Shown piece after piece: positions 19,179 to 27,754 of a stretch of DNA of 64,000 bases. Position 1 is the stretch's first letter; every line of letters begins with the position of its first letter. The position numbers and the translations under genes were made by a program. The DNA lies in the NCBI GenBank assembly GCA_016720065.1, contig JADJXY010000002.1:1-64000 (forward strand), in the 5' to 3' direction. The notes beneath the pieces were generated by a model. It saw nothing but the letters and a program-made list of their open reading frames with translations, was not told where the DNA came from and did no database searches. Source of the stretch: Betaproteobacteria bacterium (GTDB taxonomy: Bacteria > Pseudomonadota > Gammaproteobacteria > Burkholderiales > Rhodocyclaceae).

Positions 19179-20003
19179 TCACTTTTTGGCGTTGGGGAAG
19201 AAGAGCTGCTGGCCGTCGATCTTGTAGTCAGCGATGGTCTTCTGGCCGTCGGCGGAAACGACCCAGTCGACGAACTGCTGACCCAGGTCGGCCTTGACGT
19301 GGGGGTGCTTGGCCGGATTGACCAGAATCACGCCGTATTGATTGAAGAGCCGCTGGTCACCTTCGACGACGATGGTCAAATCCTGGCGATTCTTGAACGA
19401 CAGCCAGGTGCCGCGGTCAGCCAGCAGGTAGGCGTTCATCGACGCCGCGGTATTGAGGGCGGGGCCCATGCCGGAGCCGGTCTCCTTGTACCAGGGGCCC
19501 TTGGCCGTCTCGAGGTTGATGGCGGCTGCCTTCCATAGGCGCAGTTCGGCGGCGTGAGTGCCGCTCTTGTCGCCGCGGGAGACGAAGGCTGCCTTGGCGG
19601 CCTCGACCTTCTTCAGGGCCTCGACGATATCCTTGCCGCCGCTGACCGTGGCAGGGTCGGCCTTGGGGCCCACCAGGATGAAGTCGTTGTACATGACTTC
19701 CTTGCGCTCGACGCCCCAGCCTTCGGCGATGAATTTCTCCTCGGCGGCCTTGTCATGCACGAAGACCACGTCGGCGTCCCCGCGGCGGGCCTGGTCGAGG
19801 GCCTGGCCGGTGCCCAGGGCCACCACGCGGACCTTGATCCCCGTCTTCTGCTCGAAGACCGGCAGCAGATGCTTGAAGAGCCCCGACTGCTCGGTGGAAG
19901 TGGTGGACGACACGACGATGAATTTTTCGTCGGCCTGGGCGGATAGGGGGGCGATTGCCAGGGCAAGCAGGGAGGAGAGCAAGGCACGGCGCAGGGAGTT
20001 CAA
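19179..20003 (-). CDS. tupA: Tungstate-type (TupA) ABC transporter substrate-binding protein
   Basis: 274 residues: signal peptide (LRRALLSSLLALAIAPLSAQ) then VSSTTSTEQSGLFKHLLPVF, the TupA hallmark TTSTxxSGL, plus DADVVFVHDKAAEEKF and SRGDKSGTHAAEL. Captures tungstate (possibly molybdate) in the periplasm. I chose the TTG at 20003 because CCGGAGCC precedes it at normal spacing; a longer reading frame upstream adds an unlikely signal-masking extension. TupB/TupC genes are not in the window. Operon with the second binding protein. Confidence 0.82.
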   Translation of the reverse strand: MNSLRRALLSSLLALAIAPLSAQADEKFIVVSSTTSTEQSGLFKHLLPVFEQKTGIKVRVVALGTGQALDQARRGDADVVFVHDKAAEEKFIAEGWGVERKEVMYNDFILVGPKADPATVSGGKDIVEALKKVEAAKAAFVSRGDKSGTHAAELRLWKAAAINLETAKGPWYKETGSGMGPALNTAASMNAYLLADRGTWLSFKNRQDLTIVVEGDQRLFNQYGVILVNPAKHPHVKADLGQQFVDWVVSADGQKTIADYKIDGQQLFFPNAKK

Positions 20004-20230
20004 GGCGGGCTCCGGTCGGGATGAACAAGAGCCGCAGGGTAGCGCGGGGGGCAATTCGGGTTAAGGGCACTTGCCGTGGACCTGTGCAACGCATTGCATA
20101 GGATGCGCCGCCGTGCTGTCGATAAAAAATCCTTTATTACAGAGGTTTTGGTTGATTGTCCTGCGCAGTCAGCCGGATCGACGGCACCGGGGTGGCAAAA
20201 ATAGGCGACGGAAGTTGCCGTCGGCTCGGG

Positions 20231-21499
20231 TCAGCCCAGCATATCCGCCCAGATGTTCTGCGCCCACCCCAGCGCCACCTTGGCCTCGATCTCGTTGCGC
20301 GCCGCCGAGACGCCGCCGGCGCCCTTGACGGGCTGGACCAGTCGGGTGGCGGCGTCGTACTGATGCACCGAGGCGACATGGATGGCGTTCTTGGCGTCCA
20401 CGAAGCTGTAGCAGGTGTTCATCACCACCGGCGCCGGATTGGGCGCCTCGCCGGCCAGCAGATTGAGGATGGCGGCGACGGCGAGCTTGGCCTGCTGGTT
20501 GGCCATGTGGCCGGACTTGGGCATGCCCGGGGCGAGGAAGATGGCGTCGCCCAGGACGTGGATGCCCGGGGTGCCGAGCGATTCCATCGACAGCCAGTCG
20601 ATTTCCACCCAGCGCTGATTGACGAGCTTCAGGCCGCTGCGGGCCGCGATGTCACCGGCCCGGTGGGGCGGGACGATGTTGAGCACGTCGGCGCGCAGCT
20701 TGTCGAAGTCCAGGATGGCGGTGGCGTTCGCGACGTCCACATCCTTCACCTCACTGTTGGGGCGGTATTCGACGATGCCCTTGTAGAGATCGCCCCAGGC
20801 CTTGGAGAACAGGCCCTTCTTGGAAACGATTTCCTCGTTGGCGTCGAGGATGATGACCTTGGATCTGGGCTTGTGCTGCTTGAAGTAGTCGGCCACCAGG
20901 CTGGCGCGTTCGTAGGGGCCGGGGGGGCAACGATAGGGGGCCTTGGGGATGGCCAGGGCGTAGACGCCGCCGTCGGGCATCGCTTCCAGTTGTTTCCTCA
21001 GGGCCACCGTCTGGGGGCCGGCCTTCCAGGCGTGGAGGATCTTCCCCTGGGCGTCCGGCTTGTTCAGCCCGGGGATCTGGTCCCACAGGAAATCGATGCC
21101 CGGCGAGAGCACCAGGCGGTCGTAGGAGAGTTCGCTGCCGCTGTTGAGGCGCAGGGTGCGTTTGGTGGCATCGATGGCGGCCGCTTCGTCGCGCAGGACG
21201 CGCACGCCCCACTTGCTCCTCAGGGTGTCGTAGCTGTGGGTGATGTCAGCCAGGGTCTTGAGGCCGCCGATGACCAGATTGGACATGGGGCAGGAGACGA
21301 AATCCGTGTTGCGTTCCACCAGGGTGACCTGAACCGCGCCGCCGCTCCACAGGCGCAGGTACTTGGCCGCCGTGGCGCCGCCGTAGCCGCCGCCGACCAC
21401 CACCACATGGCCGCCGGCCCGGGTGCCGCCGGCGCAGCCGTAGAGGGCGGCGAGCGCGGAAGCGGCGGCACCGGCCTTGAGAAATTCGCGTCTTTGCAT
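20231..21499 (-). CDS. fccB: Flavocytochrome c sulfide dehydrogenase, flavoprotein subunit
   Basis: 422 residues. A Tat-type leader (MQRREFLKAGAAASALAALY) is followed by the FAD-binding GGHVVVVGGGYGGATAAKYL, the redox cysteines (SCPMSN; APYRCPPGPYERA) and VLGDAIFLAPGMPKSGHMAN of the FAD domain. Oxidises sulfide (or thiol-bound sulfur) in the periplasm and passes electrons to the cytochrome subunit encoded 11 bases upstream. Could also be annotated SoxF. Confidence 0.9.
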   Translation of the reverse strand: MQRREFLKAGAAASALAALYGCAGGTRAGGHVVVVGGGYGGATAAKYLRLWSGGAVQVTLVERNTDFVSCPMSNLVIGGLKTLADITHSYDTLRSKWGVRVLRDEAAAIDATKRTLRLNSGSELSYDRLVLSPGIDFLWDQIPGLNKPDAQGKILHAWKAGPQTVALRKQLEAMPDGGVYALAIPKAPYRCPPGPYERASLVADYFKQHKPRSKVIILDANEEIVSKKGLFSKAWGDLYKGIVEYRPNSEVKDVDVANATAILDFDKLRADVLNIVPPHRAGDIAARSGLKLVNQRWVEIDWLSMESLGTPGIHVLGDAIFLAPGMPKSGHMANQQAKLAVAAILNLLAGEAPNPAPVVMNTCYSFVDAKNAIHVASVHQYDAATRLVQPVKGAGGVSAARNEIEAKVALGWAQNIWADMLG

Positions 21500-21510
21500 G
21501 GTCGGCTCCT

Positions 21511-21816
21511 TTACTTGCGGGCGGCGAAATAGCCGGCGATGAGTTCCAGTTGCTCGTCGCTGTAGCCCTTGGTGATCTGATGCATGATCGTGGCGGGCTT
21601 GGTGCCGTTCTTGAATTCGGCAAGCTTGCGCAGAAGCTTTTCCTTGTCCACGCCGGCCAGGGGTTCGATGCCGCTCTCCGGCACGGCACGGCCGTCGGTG
21701 TTGTGGCAGTTGGCGCAGGTGGCAGCCAGGGAGCGGGCCAGCTGGGGGTCGGCGGCGTGGCTGCCCGCCGCGAGGGTCAGGGCAGCGATCAAAAGGGCGG
21801 GGTGGCGAGCTTGCAT
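21511..21816 (-). CDS. fccA: Small cytochrome c, partner of FccB
   Basis: 101 residues: signal LLIAALTLAAGSHAAD, a single haem site CANCH near residue 35, and a Met-containing C-terminal helix region (PATIMHQITKGYSDEQLEL). The size matches one half of diheme FccA or SoxE. Immediately upstream of fccB, so the pair should form a flavocytochrome c; the one-haem subunit is of the Chlorobium type rather than the diheme Allochromatium type. Confidence 0.85.
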   Translation of the reverse strand: MQARHPALLIAALTLAAGSHAADPQLARSLAATCANCHNTDGRAVPESGIEPLAGVDKEKLLRKLAEFKNGTKPATIMHQITKGYSDEQLELIAGYFAARK

Positions 21817-22040
21817 GACTTCTCCTGGGACAGGAAGGCGGCAGCCTTGGGTACGAGGTGACGGGAGAGTATAGGGCAGCCGCGGGCGTGGGTCATCGGC
21901 CCGGGATGCAGGTCTGGGAGACCGGGCCTGGGAGAGGGTATGCGCTACCGGCCGGCAGGCGTTCGCGAGGGTCGGGGCGCGACCGCCCGGCGGCTATACT
22001 CCCCGCCATCGCCAGAACCCTTTCGTCAGGAGGATTCAGT

Positions 22041-22724
22041 ATGAGCCCATTGTCCCGCGCCCTAGACCCTGAGCGCCCTGCACGCGCTGTCGCCAGGAAC
22101 GTCCTTGGCGCGGCCGGACGGGCTTACGGGGCCTGGCGGCCCTTGCTGGGTGCCGTTTTGGTGCTGAGCTTCGGCTCGGCCGCCGCGGACACGGCGCAGC
22201 GGGCCGAGCAGATCGTCGCCGAGCGTTGCCACCTGTGCCACGGCCGCGACGGACAGTCAGCCAGCGCCGTCTATCCGCGCCTTGCCGGCCAGAATGCCGA
22301 ATACGTGGCCAAACAGCTGGCCGATTTCAAGAGCGGCAAGCGCAAGAGCGACACCATGAAGCCCCAGGCGGAGCCGCTGACGGAAGGGGAAATGCAGGCC
22401 CTGGGCGCCTTCTTCGCCGCCCGGAAACCTCCCCCGCGCAGCGCTCGGGACAGCGACCTGGTGGCTGTGGGGCGCTATCTCTTCACCCAGGGGAACAGCT
22501 TTTCCGGCGTGCCCGCCTGTGCCACCTGCCACGGCCCCAAGGCCGCCGGAACGCCCCAGTTGCCGCGCCTCGCCGGGCAGCACCCGCGCTACATCGAAGA
22601 CCAGCTCGCCCAGTTCAACAAGCGGGAACGCACCAACGACAACGCCGTGATGCACACCATCGCATCCAAGCTCACCGAACTGGAAACGCACGCCCTGGCG
22701 GAGTATCTGGCGACGCTCGATTAG
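22041..22724 (+). CDS. Diheme cytochrome c4
   Basis: 227 residues. An unusually long N-terminal region (MSPLSRALDPERPARAVARN) precedes a hydrophobic signal segment, then two class I haem domains: CHLCH near residue 65 and CATCH near residue 160, each followed by the c4 LAGQ-x-Y-x-x-Q-L motif. The start at 22041 has a strong Shine-Dalgarno (CAGGAGGATT). Divergent from fccA-fccB. A plausible electron acceptor for flavocytochrome c. Confidence 0.9.
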   Translation: MSPLSRALDPERPARAVARNVLGAAGRAYGAWRPLLGAVLVLSFGSAAADTAQRAEQIVAERCHLCHGRDGQSASAVYPRLAGQNAEYVAKQLADFKSGKRKSDTMKPQAEPLTEGEMQALGAFFAARKPPPRSARDSDLVAVGRYLFTQGNSFSGVPACATCHGPKAAGTPQLPRLAGQHPRYIEDQLAQFNKRERTNDNAVMHTIASKLTELETHALAEYLATLD

Positions 22725-22870
22725 TGTGAGAGACGCAAGGCGTCTGCGTTACCTCACCTCGCGCGCAAGGTTCAGAAAAATGGCCAGACCGGGGGAGTCG
22801 CGGTATGGGCCTGCCTTTCCGGAGGCAGTTGGGATTGCTGAACCCTTGGGTTCCGCCCTGAGGGCGTGTG

Positions 22871-23055
22871 ACTTTCTCTTGTCTCGCCAAGAGAAAGTCA
22901 CCAAAGAGAAGGCGACCCCAGGGTCGACGCCGGGCGTTGCCCGGTCCCTTGCGCTACTCGGGCATCCGGGCGGGTCGCTAAACTCGCCCCCTGCGGGGGC
23001 TCAGACAACGCGACCCGAAGGCCCCCGGAACCCCTGCGTTGCTCAGCGTCTTCCA
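22871..23055 (+). repeat. Left arm of a large imperfect inverted repeat
   Basis: Non-coding stretch after the cytochrome gene. It opens with a perfect 10-bp hairpin (ACTTTCTCTT 22871-22880 with AAGAGAAAGT 22889-22898), then CACCAAAGAGAAGGCGACCC, then a conserved 35-base block (22978-23012) containing CTAAACTCGCCCCC and CTCAGACAACGCG. The same series recurs inverted at 23160-23352. Apparent reading frames here are repeat-derived and not genes. The 105 bases between the arms show no feature. Confidence 0.75.
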
Positions 23056-23159
23056 TGGGGGGAAGGTCGTCCGGGAACGGACTGATGTGCGCCTTCTCTG
23101 GCAGCCTCAGTCTGGAGCGTGGGTGAAATGCGACTGACTGTTTCAGCCCGGCCGTATTT

Positions 23160-23352
23160 GGGCCCCTTGAGAGGAGCCGAGCAAAGCAGGGGGCTTGGGG
23201 GAAGTCGGCTCGCGTTGTCTGAGCCCCCAAAGGGGGCGAGTTTAGCGAGACGCCCAAGGCCCCGAGTAGCGCAGGGAAGCCCCCGCAGGGGGCCTCCGAC
23301 CCAGGGGTGGTTTTTTCTTTGGCTACTTTCTTTTTGCCACCCAAAAGAAAGT
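23160..23352 (-). repeat. Right arm (inverted copy) of the repeat
   Basis: Read on the minus strand, it follows the left arm element by element. It has a perfect 10-bp hairpin (23325-23334 with 23343-23352), CCAAAGAAAAAACCACCCC, CTGCGCTACTCGGGGCCTTG, and the 35-base block at 23211-23245, which differs from its partner at 22978-23012 at only two positions by eye. The remaining 119 bases to the aceK stop look featureless. Related sequences are frequent in betaproteobacterial genomes and are often mis-annotated as proteins. Confidence 0.75.
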
Positions 23353-23471
23353 ACGGCCGCGCCTCCAGCGCGGAAACCATGGGTTCAGAAAAGCGGCCAG
23401 ACCGTGGAGCCACCGAATGGCCCGGTTCCTCCGGGGACAGTCGGGGATGCCGAACGCTCCCTTTTCGGCCC

Positions 23472-25250
23472 CTACGTCCCGCCCGGCGTGCCCGCCCCGT
23501 TGCAGAAGCGCAGTTCCTGCGGATAGGGGAAGAAGTCTTCCACGTGCCCTTCGCGGATCTTGCGCTGGGACTCTTGCCAGAAGGCGGGGGAAAGCAGGTC
23601 GGCGTGGTGTTTCATGAACACCTTGCGCAGCACCGGCGAGGCGAGGAGGAAGGTGCTGAACTCTTCGGGGAAGACGTCGTTCTTCCGGACCGTGTACCAG
23701 ACCTCGCCGGACATCTCGGTTTCGAAATCCGGGGCGGGCGGAATCTTGCGGAAATTGCAATCCGTCATGTATTCGATTTCGTCGTAGTCGTAGAACACGA
23801 CCCGGCCGTAGCGGGTGATGCCGAAGTTTTTCCACAGCATGTCGCCGGGGAAGATGTTGGCCTGGGCCAATTCACGGATGGCGCTGCCGTATTCGCGGAT
23901 GGCGTGCTCCAGGCCCTCGATGTTGTTGGTGCGCTCCATCTTCTCCAGGTGGATGTTGAGGGGCTCCATGCGCCGCTCGATGAAGAGGTGCTTGATGATG
24001 ATGCTGTCGCCGGCGATCTCGAAGGTGGAGGGGGCCAGGGTGCGCAGTTCCTCCATCAGTTCTTCGGTGAAGCGCTTGACCGGGAAGGCGACATTGGAGA
24101 ACTCCAGGGTGTCGGCCATACGGCCTACCCGGTCCACCTGCTTGACCATCATGTACTTGCGCTTGACCGTCGCGTGGTCCATCTCTTTGGAGCTGCCGAA
24201 GACGTCCTTGATGATCTTGAAGACGTAGGGGTAGGAGGGCAGGGTGAAGACCAGCATGACCAGGCCGCGGATGCCGGGGGCGATGATGAAGTCGTCTTCG
24301 GAGTGGTGCAGGTGGTAGATCATGTCGCGGAAGAACATGGTCTTGCCCTGCTTGCCCAGGCCCAGCATGGTGTAGATCTCGGAGCGGGGCTTGCCCGGCA
24401 TGATGGAGCGCAGGAACTGCACGTAGCCCGAGGGGGCGTCCATCTCGACCATGAAGTAGGCGCGGGAGAGGGAGAAGAGCAGGCCGATGCGCCAGGCGTC
24501 GAGCAGGATGGTGTCGAGAACCAGCTTGCCGTTCGCGTCGTGCAGCACGGGAATGGTGAAGGGGTATTCGTGCTGCCCGTTGATGCACTTGCCGATGACG
24601 TAGGCCGCCTTGTTGCGGTAGAAGGCCGAGGAGAGTATTTGGATCTGGAAATTCACCTCCCGGGCCGGCATGCCGTTGAGAAAGCTCGCCGCCATGCGGT
24701 AGAGGGATTCCACGTCCCGGTCCAGGTTGGCGAATTCCCGATTCCACTTGAAGTCGAGGAAGATCTGCCGCGCCACGCCGCGCAGTCCCTCCGGGTGGGA
24801 GTAATAGCAGCGGTAGGTGGGCTCGCCGTCCCCCTCGATGTATTCGGTGGACACTGCCGGGCGGACGAAGATGAAATCGTTGTTGAAATAGCTGCGGTGG
24901 AGAATCTTGGTGGTGACGGAATTGAAGAAGGTCTCGGCCAGTTCCGGCTGCTTGTGGTTGAGGAGCAGACCGATGTACAGGAGCTTGACCTGCTGCCAGG
25001 TGCCTTCGTCGACCTTGCCGGTGTCGAACTCGGTGCGCAGGCGTTCGACGCATTCGTCCACCCGGTCGTCGTAGAAACGAATCCGCTCCCGTACCGCACG
25101 ATGCACCCCCAGCCAGTCTCCCTCTTCGAAGCGCACCTTGGCATCGCGGCAAGTCTGGCGGAACAGGCTGTAGTGCTTGTTGAATCCCTGGATCATGGCC
25201 AGCGCGATCTGGTGGGCGCTGGTGCCATAGAGGCCGACGGATATGTTCAT
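23472..25250 (-). CDS. aceK: Isocitrate dehydrogenase kinase/phosphatase
   Basis: 592 residues, normal for AceK. It inactivates Icd by phosphorylating one serine and reverses this, thereby sending isocitrate to the glyoxylate shunt. The N-terminal regulatory half includes FNNDFIFVRPAVSTEYIEGD. The kinase-like half includes the ATP loop SPS/AP region IAPGIRGLVMLVFTLPSYPY, VFKIIKDVFGSSKEM with the ATP Lys, and metal-site FYDYDEIEYMTDCNF. The target enzyme gene icd lies 5 kb away, here in the opposite orientation. No aceA or aceB nearby. Confidence 0.97.
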   Translation of the reverse strand: MNISVGLYGTSAHQIALAMIQGFNKHYSLFRQTCRDAKVRFEEGDWLGVHRAVRERIRFYDDRVDECVERLRTEFDTGKVDEGTWQQVKLLYIGLLLNHKQPELAETFFNSVTTKILHRSYFNNDFIFVRPAVSTEYIEGDGEPTYRCYYSHPEGLRGVARQIFLDFKWNREFANLDRDVESLYRMAASFLNGMPAREVNFQIQILSSAFYRNKAAYVIGKCINGQHEYPFTIPVLHDANGKLVLDTILLDAWRIGLLFSLSRAYFMVEMDAPSGYVQFLRSIMPGKPRSEIYTMLGLGKQGKTMFFRDMIYHLHHSEDDFIIAPGIRGLVMLVFTLPSYPYVFKIIKDVFGSSKEMDHATVKRKYMMVKQVDRVGRMADTLEFSNVAFPVKRFTEELMEELRTLAPSTFEIAGDSIIIKHLFIERRMEPLNIHLEKMERTNNIEGLEHAIREYGSAIRELAQANIFPGDMLWKNFGITRYGRVVFYDYDEIEYMTDCNFRKIPPAPDFETEMSGEVWYTVRKNDVFPEEFSTFLLASPVLRKVFMKHHADLLSPAFWQESQRKIREGHVEDFFPYPQELRFCNGAGTPGGT

Positions 25251-25299
25251 GAGGTCCGCTGCTGGAGAAAAAGCGGATTCTAAACCTTTGCCCTGCCCC

Positions 25300-27345
25300 C
25301 TATGGCAGGCAGCGGCTGGAGAGGCGCTCGGCCAGCGCCTCCGCGCTCATGGGGCGGCCAAAATGGTAGCCCTGGGCGTATCGGCAGCCGAGGCGGGCGA
25401 GGGCCTCGGCCTGTTCGGCCGATTCGATGCCCTCGGCGATGACCTGGAGTTCGAGTTCCTGGGCGATGGCGATGATGGCCCGCACCACGGCGGCGTCGCT
25501 GCGGTCGCTGTGCACGCTGCTGACGAAGGAGCGGTCGATCTTGAGGCGGTCGATGGGCATGCGCTTCAAATAGGCGAGGCTGGAGTAGCCGGTGCCGAAA
25601 TCGTCGATGGCCAGGCTGATGCCCAGGCGCGCCAGTTCGTCCAGTGCCCCCAGCGCATCGCTGCCGCCGTCCATGAGCAGGCTTTCGGTGATTTCCAGTT
25701 CGATCAGATCGGGGGTCAGCCGATGGCGGCGGAAAGTATCGAGGACGGTCTCCACGAAGTTGGAATGGGTGAGTTGAGCGACGGAAAGGTTGACCGCCAC
25801 GGGGAGCCGGAATCCCGCATCGCGCCAGATCGCCGCCTGGCGACAGGCCTGGTCGAGAACCCAGGCCCCCATGGGGATGATGAGCCCCGAGGTCTCGGCA
25901 ACCGGGATGAAGCGCCCGGGGCTCACGGCCCCCAGCTCCGGGTGGCGCCAGCGCAGAAGCGCCTCGCAGGCGACGATGCGGCCGCCGGGGAGCTCCACCT
26001 GGGGCTGGAAGTTCAGACAGAACTCCCCCTTTTCGGCGGCGACGGCCAGATACCTTTCCAGGGACATCCGCTCCCGCGCGTGCTCGGCCATGTCGCTGCT
26101 GAAAAAAGCGAACTGGCCACGCCCCCGCTCCTTGGCGGCGTAGAGGGCGAGGTCCGCATTCTTGAGCAGGGCCACGGCGTCGTCGCCCTCGTGGGGGAAG
26201 AAGGCAATGCCGGCCGAGGCTCGCACCGAGAGTTCGCCGTTGATCATGGCGATGGGGCGGCGCAGGTTTTCCAGCAGGCGGCCGATGCGCCCGCCTACCT
26301 GGGCGAGGTCCGGCGCCTCGGGAATGACGACGATGAATTCGTCGCCCCCCTGGCGCGCCACCACGGCCGGGTCGGGAAATTCCTGCCGCAGGCGCCGTGC
26401 CACTTCGATCAGCACCTTGTCCCCTGCCTGGTGCCCCATGGAGTCGTTGATGTTCTTGAAAAAGTCGAGATCGAGGTAGACCACCGCCACGCTGCTGCCA
26501 TCGTCCCGCGCCCGGGCCAGCAGTTCGGTCAGCCGCTCGGCCAGGAGGAAGCGATTGGCCAGGCTGGTGAGGCTGTCCCGGGTGGCGAGGAACTGGATCA
26601 TTTCCTCCTGCTGTTTACGGTCGGTGATGTCGGTAATGGAACCCGCCATGCGCCGGGCCACGCCGTCTTCGTCGAAATGGGCGATGCCCCGCGACAGGCC
26701 CCAGGCCCAGGTGCCATCGGCGCGGCGGATGCGATACTCGCACTCGAAATGCGGCGTCTTGCCGCGCAGGTGGCGGGTGTTGGCGTCGCTGTACTTGGCC
26801 CGGTCCTCCGGGTGAACCAGATCCAGCCACTCGTCGGTGGTCTTCACGGCAAAATCCTGGGGATAGCCGAGGATGTTGAGCAGGCGCGGCGAGAGGAAGA
26901 GATTCTTGGTGACGGGATTCCACTCCCAGATGCCGTCCGCCGCCCCCTTGAGGGCGAGGGAAAAGCCCGTCTCGCTTGCTTCCAGGCCGCTGATGGCGCC
27001 GTCGTCGGTGACCGAAACGTCGTGCACCATCCACAGGAAAGTCGGCGGGGTGGTCGGCAGGGGGGCCAGGCTGGCCTCGACGCGGTGGCGGCGGTGTGGC
27101 GTCAGCAATTCGTAGCGCTGCTTTTTGCCGGCGGGGAAGTCCTCCGCCCGTCCCGGCGTGGCGATGCGCCGACCGACCAGGTCCGGCAGGAAACACCCGA
27201 TGACTTCGGCGCTGCTGCGATCCATGTCGGCGAGCAGGCGTTCGTTGATATGGAGAATGCGCAGATCGCCGCCCAGCAGCGCCGCGCCGGTCGGGAGGTG
27301 ATCGACCATTTGCTGCCAGGTTGTGCCGGCGGTTTTTGACGTCAT
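25300..27345 (-). CDS. PAS-PAS-GGDEF-EAL cyclic-di-GMP signalling protein
   Basis: 681 residues, no membrane helix seen. PAS-like segments span about residues 10-110 and 125-245 (ALKGAADGIWEWNPVTKNLF is typical). GGDEF lies at 333-337 with an intact signature (RQGGDEFIVV) and EAL at 461-463 (CEALLRWRHP), followed by DDFGTGYSSLAYLKRM and the catalytic K/E residues. Both synthetic and hydrolytic motifs are intact, so it may switch activity with its PAS ligand. Start ATG 27345 is the first with coherent protein. Upstream 408 bases are shared with idh. Confidence 0.9.
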   Translation of the reverse strand: MTSKTAGTTWQQMVDHLPTGAALLGGDLRILHINERLLADMDRSSAEVIGCFLPDLVGRRIATPGRAEDFPAGKKQRYELLTPHRRHRVEASLAPLPTTPPTFLWMVHDVSVTDDGAISGLEASETGFSLALKGAADGIWEWNPVTKNLFLSPRLLNILGYPQDFAVKTTDEWLDLVHPEDRAKYSDANTRHLRGKTPHFECEYRIRRADGTWAWGLSRGIAHFDEDGVARRMAGSITDITDRKQQEEMIQFLATRDSLTSLANRFLLAERLTELLARARDDGSSVAVVYLDLDFFKNINDSMGHQAGDKVLIEVARRLRQEFPDPAVVARQGGDEFIVVIPEAPDLAQVGGRIGRLLENLRRPIAMINGELSVRASAGIAFFPHEGDDAVALLKNADLALYAAKERGRGQFAFFSSDMAEHARERMSLERYLAVAAEKGEFCLNFQPQVELPGGRIVACEALLRWRHPELGAVSPGRFIPVAETSGLIIPMGAWVLDQACRQAAIWRDAGFRLPVAVNLSVAQLTHSNFVETVLDTFRRHRLTPDLIELEITESLLMDGGSDALGALDELARLGISLAIDDFGTGYSSLAYLKRMPIDRLKIDRSFVSSVHSDRSDAAVVRAIIAIAQELELQVIAEGIESAEQAEALARLGCRYAQGYHFGRPMSAEALAERLSSRCLP

Positions 27346-27642
27346 GGACGTGTCATCCAGTATTCCTCCCGTCGCTGGGGGTGGCCCGGCGACGCGGTAT
27401 CGCCTCTCGTGGTTCAGCAGGCGGCGGCCGATGACTCCACGCCCCGTGCTCCGTAGAAGAATAGCGCTTTTCTGCGCCGCTTGTGTCATTTGCCGTCCGT
27501 AACCACTGTTTTCGCGGGCGACGCGGGCGGGCATCGCCGGCTTCGCCCGTCGGGTCCGGCAAAGGGGCGGGGGAGCGTTCGCGAAAAGCGTGCCTTGGCG
27601 GAAAAGTTTGATCCGCTGTAAGGCTGGGGAAAGTTGCCCCCG

Positions 27643-27661
27643 TATAATTCTGCATGCAGAA
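27643..27661 (+). promoter_or_regulatory. Promoter of idh with palindrome at the start site
   Basis: TATAAT at 27643-27648 is followed by the perfect 14-base palindrome TTCTGCATGCAGAA (27648-27661), which overlaps the expected start point. Transcripts would carry a leader of about 100 bases. The palindrome is a plausible operator. The rest of the 27346-27754 gap shows no gene. Confidence 0.5.
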
Positions 27662-27754
27662 AAAAGCCTCGGGCGCCGCCGTGCCCGGCCCGCCCTTTCC
27701 GCTGCCCGTCTCTGCCTTGCGGGCAGCTCACCTGACCACTATTCCGAGGTAAGC

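Noticed and set aside
20156..21532. 458-codon rightward open frame opposite fccB
   Set aside because: Mirror of the high-GC fccB codons; composition rich in Gly/Val/His/Asp with no signal or motif, while the minus strand gives a complete flavoprotein.
22731..22745. Small hairpin AGACGC-AAG-GCGTCT after the cytochrome c4 stop
   Set aside because: No T-run follows and the stem is only 6 bp; too weak to call a terminator.
22726..23526. Several 70-170-codon frames in the gap before aceK
   Set aside because: They follow the inverted repeat on both strands and are commonly mis-annotated repeat translations.
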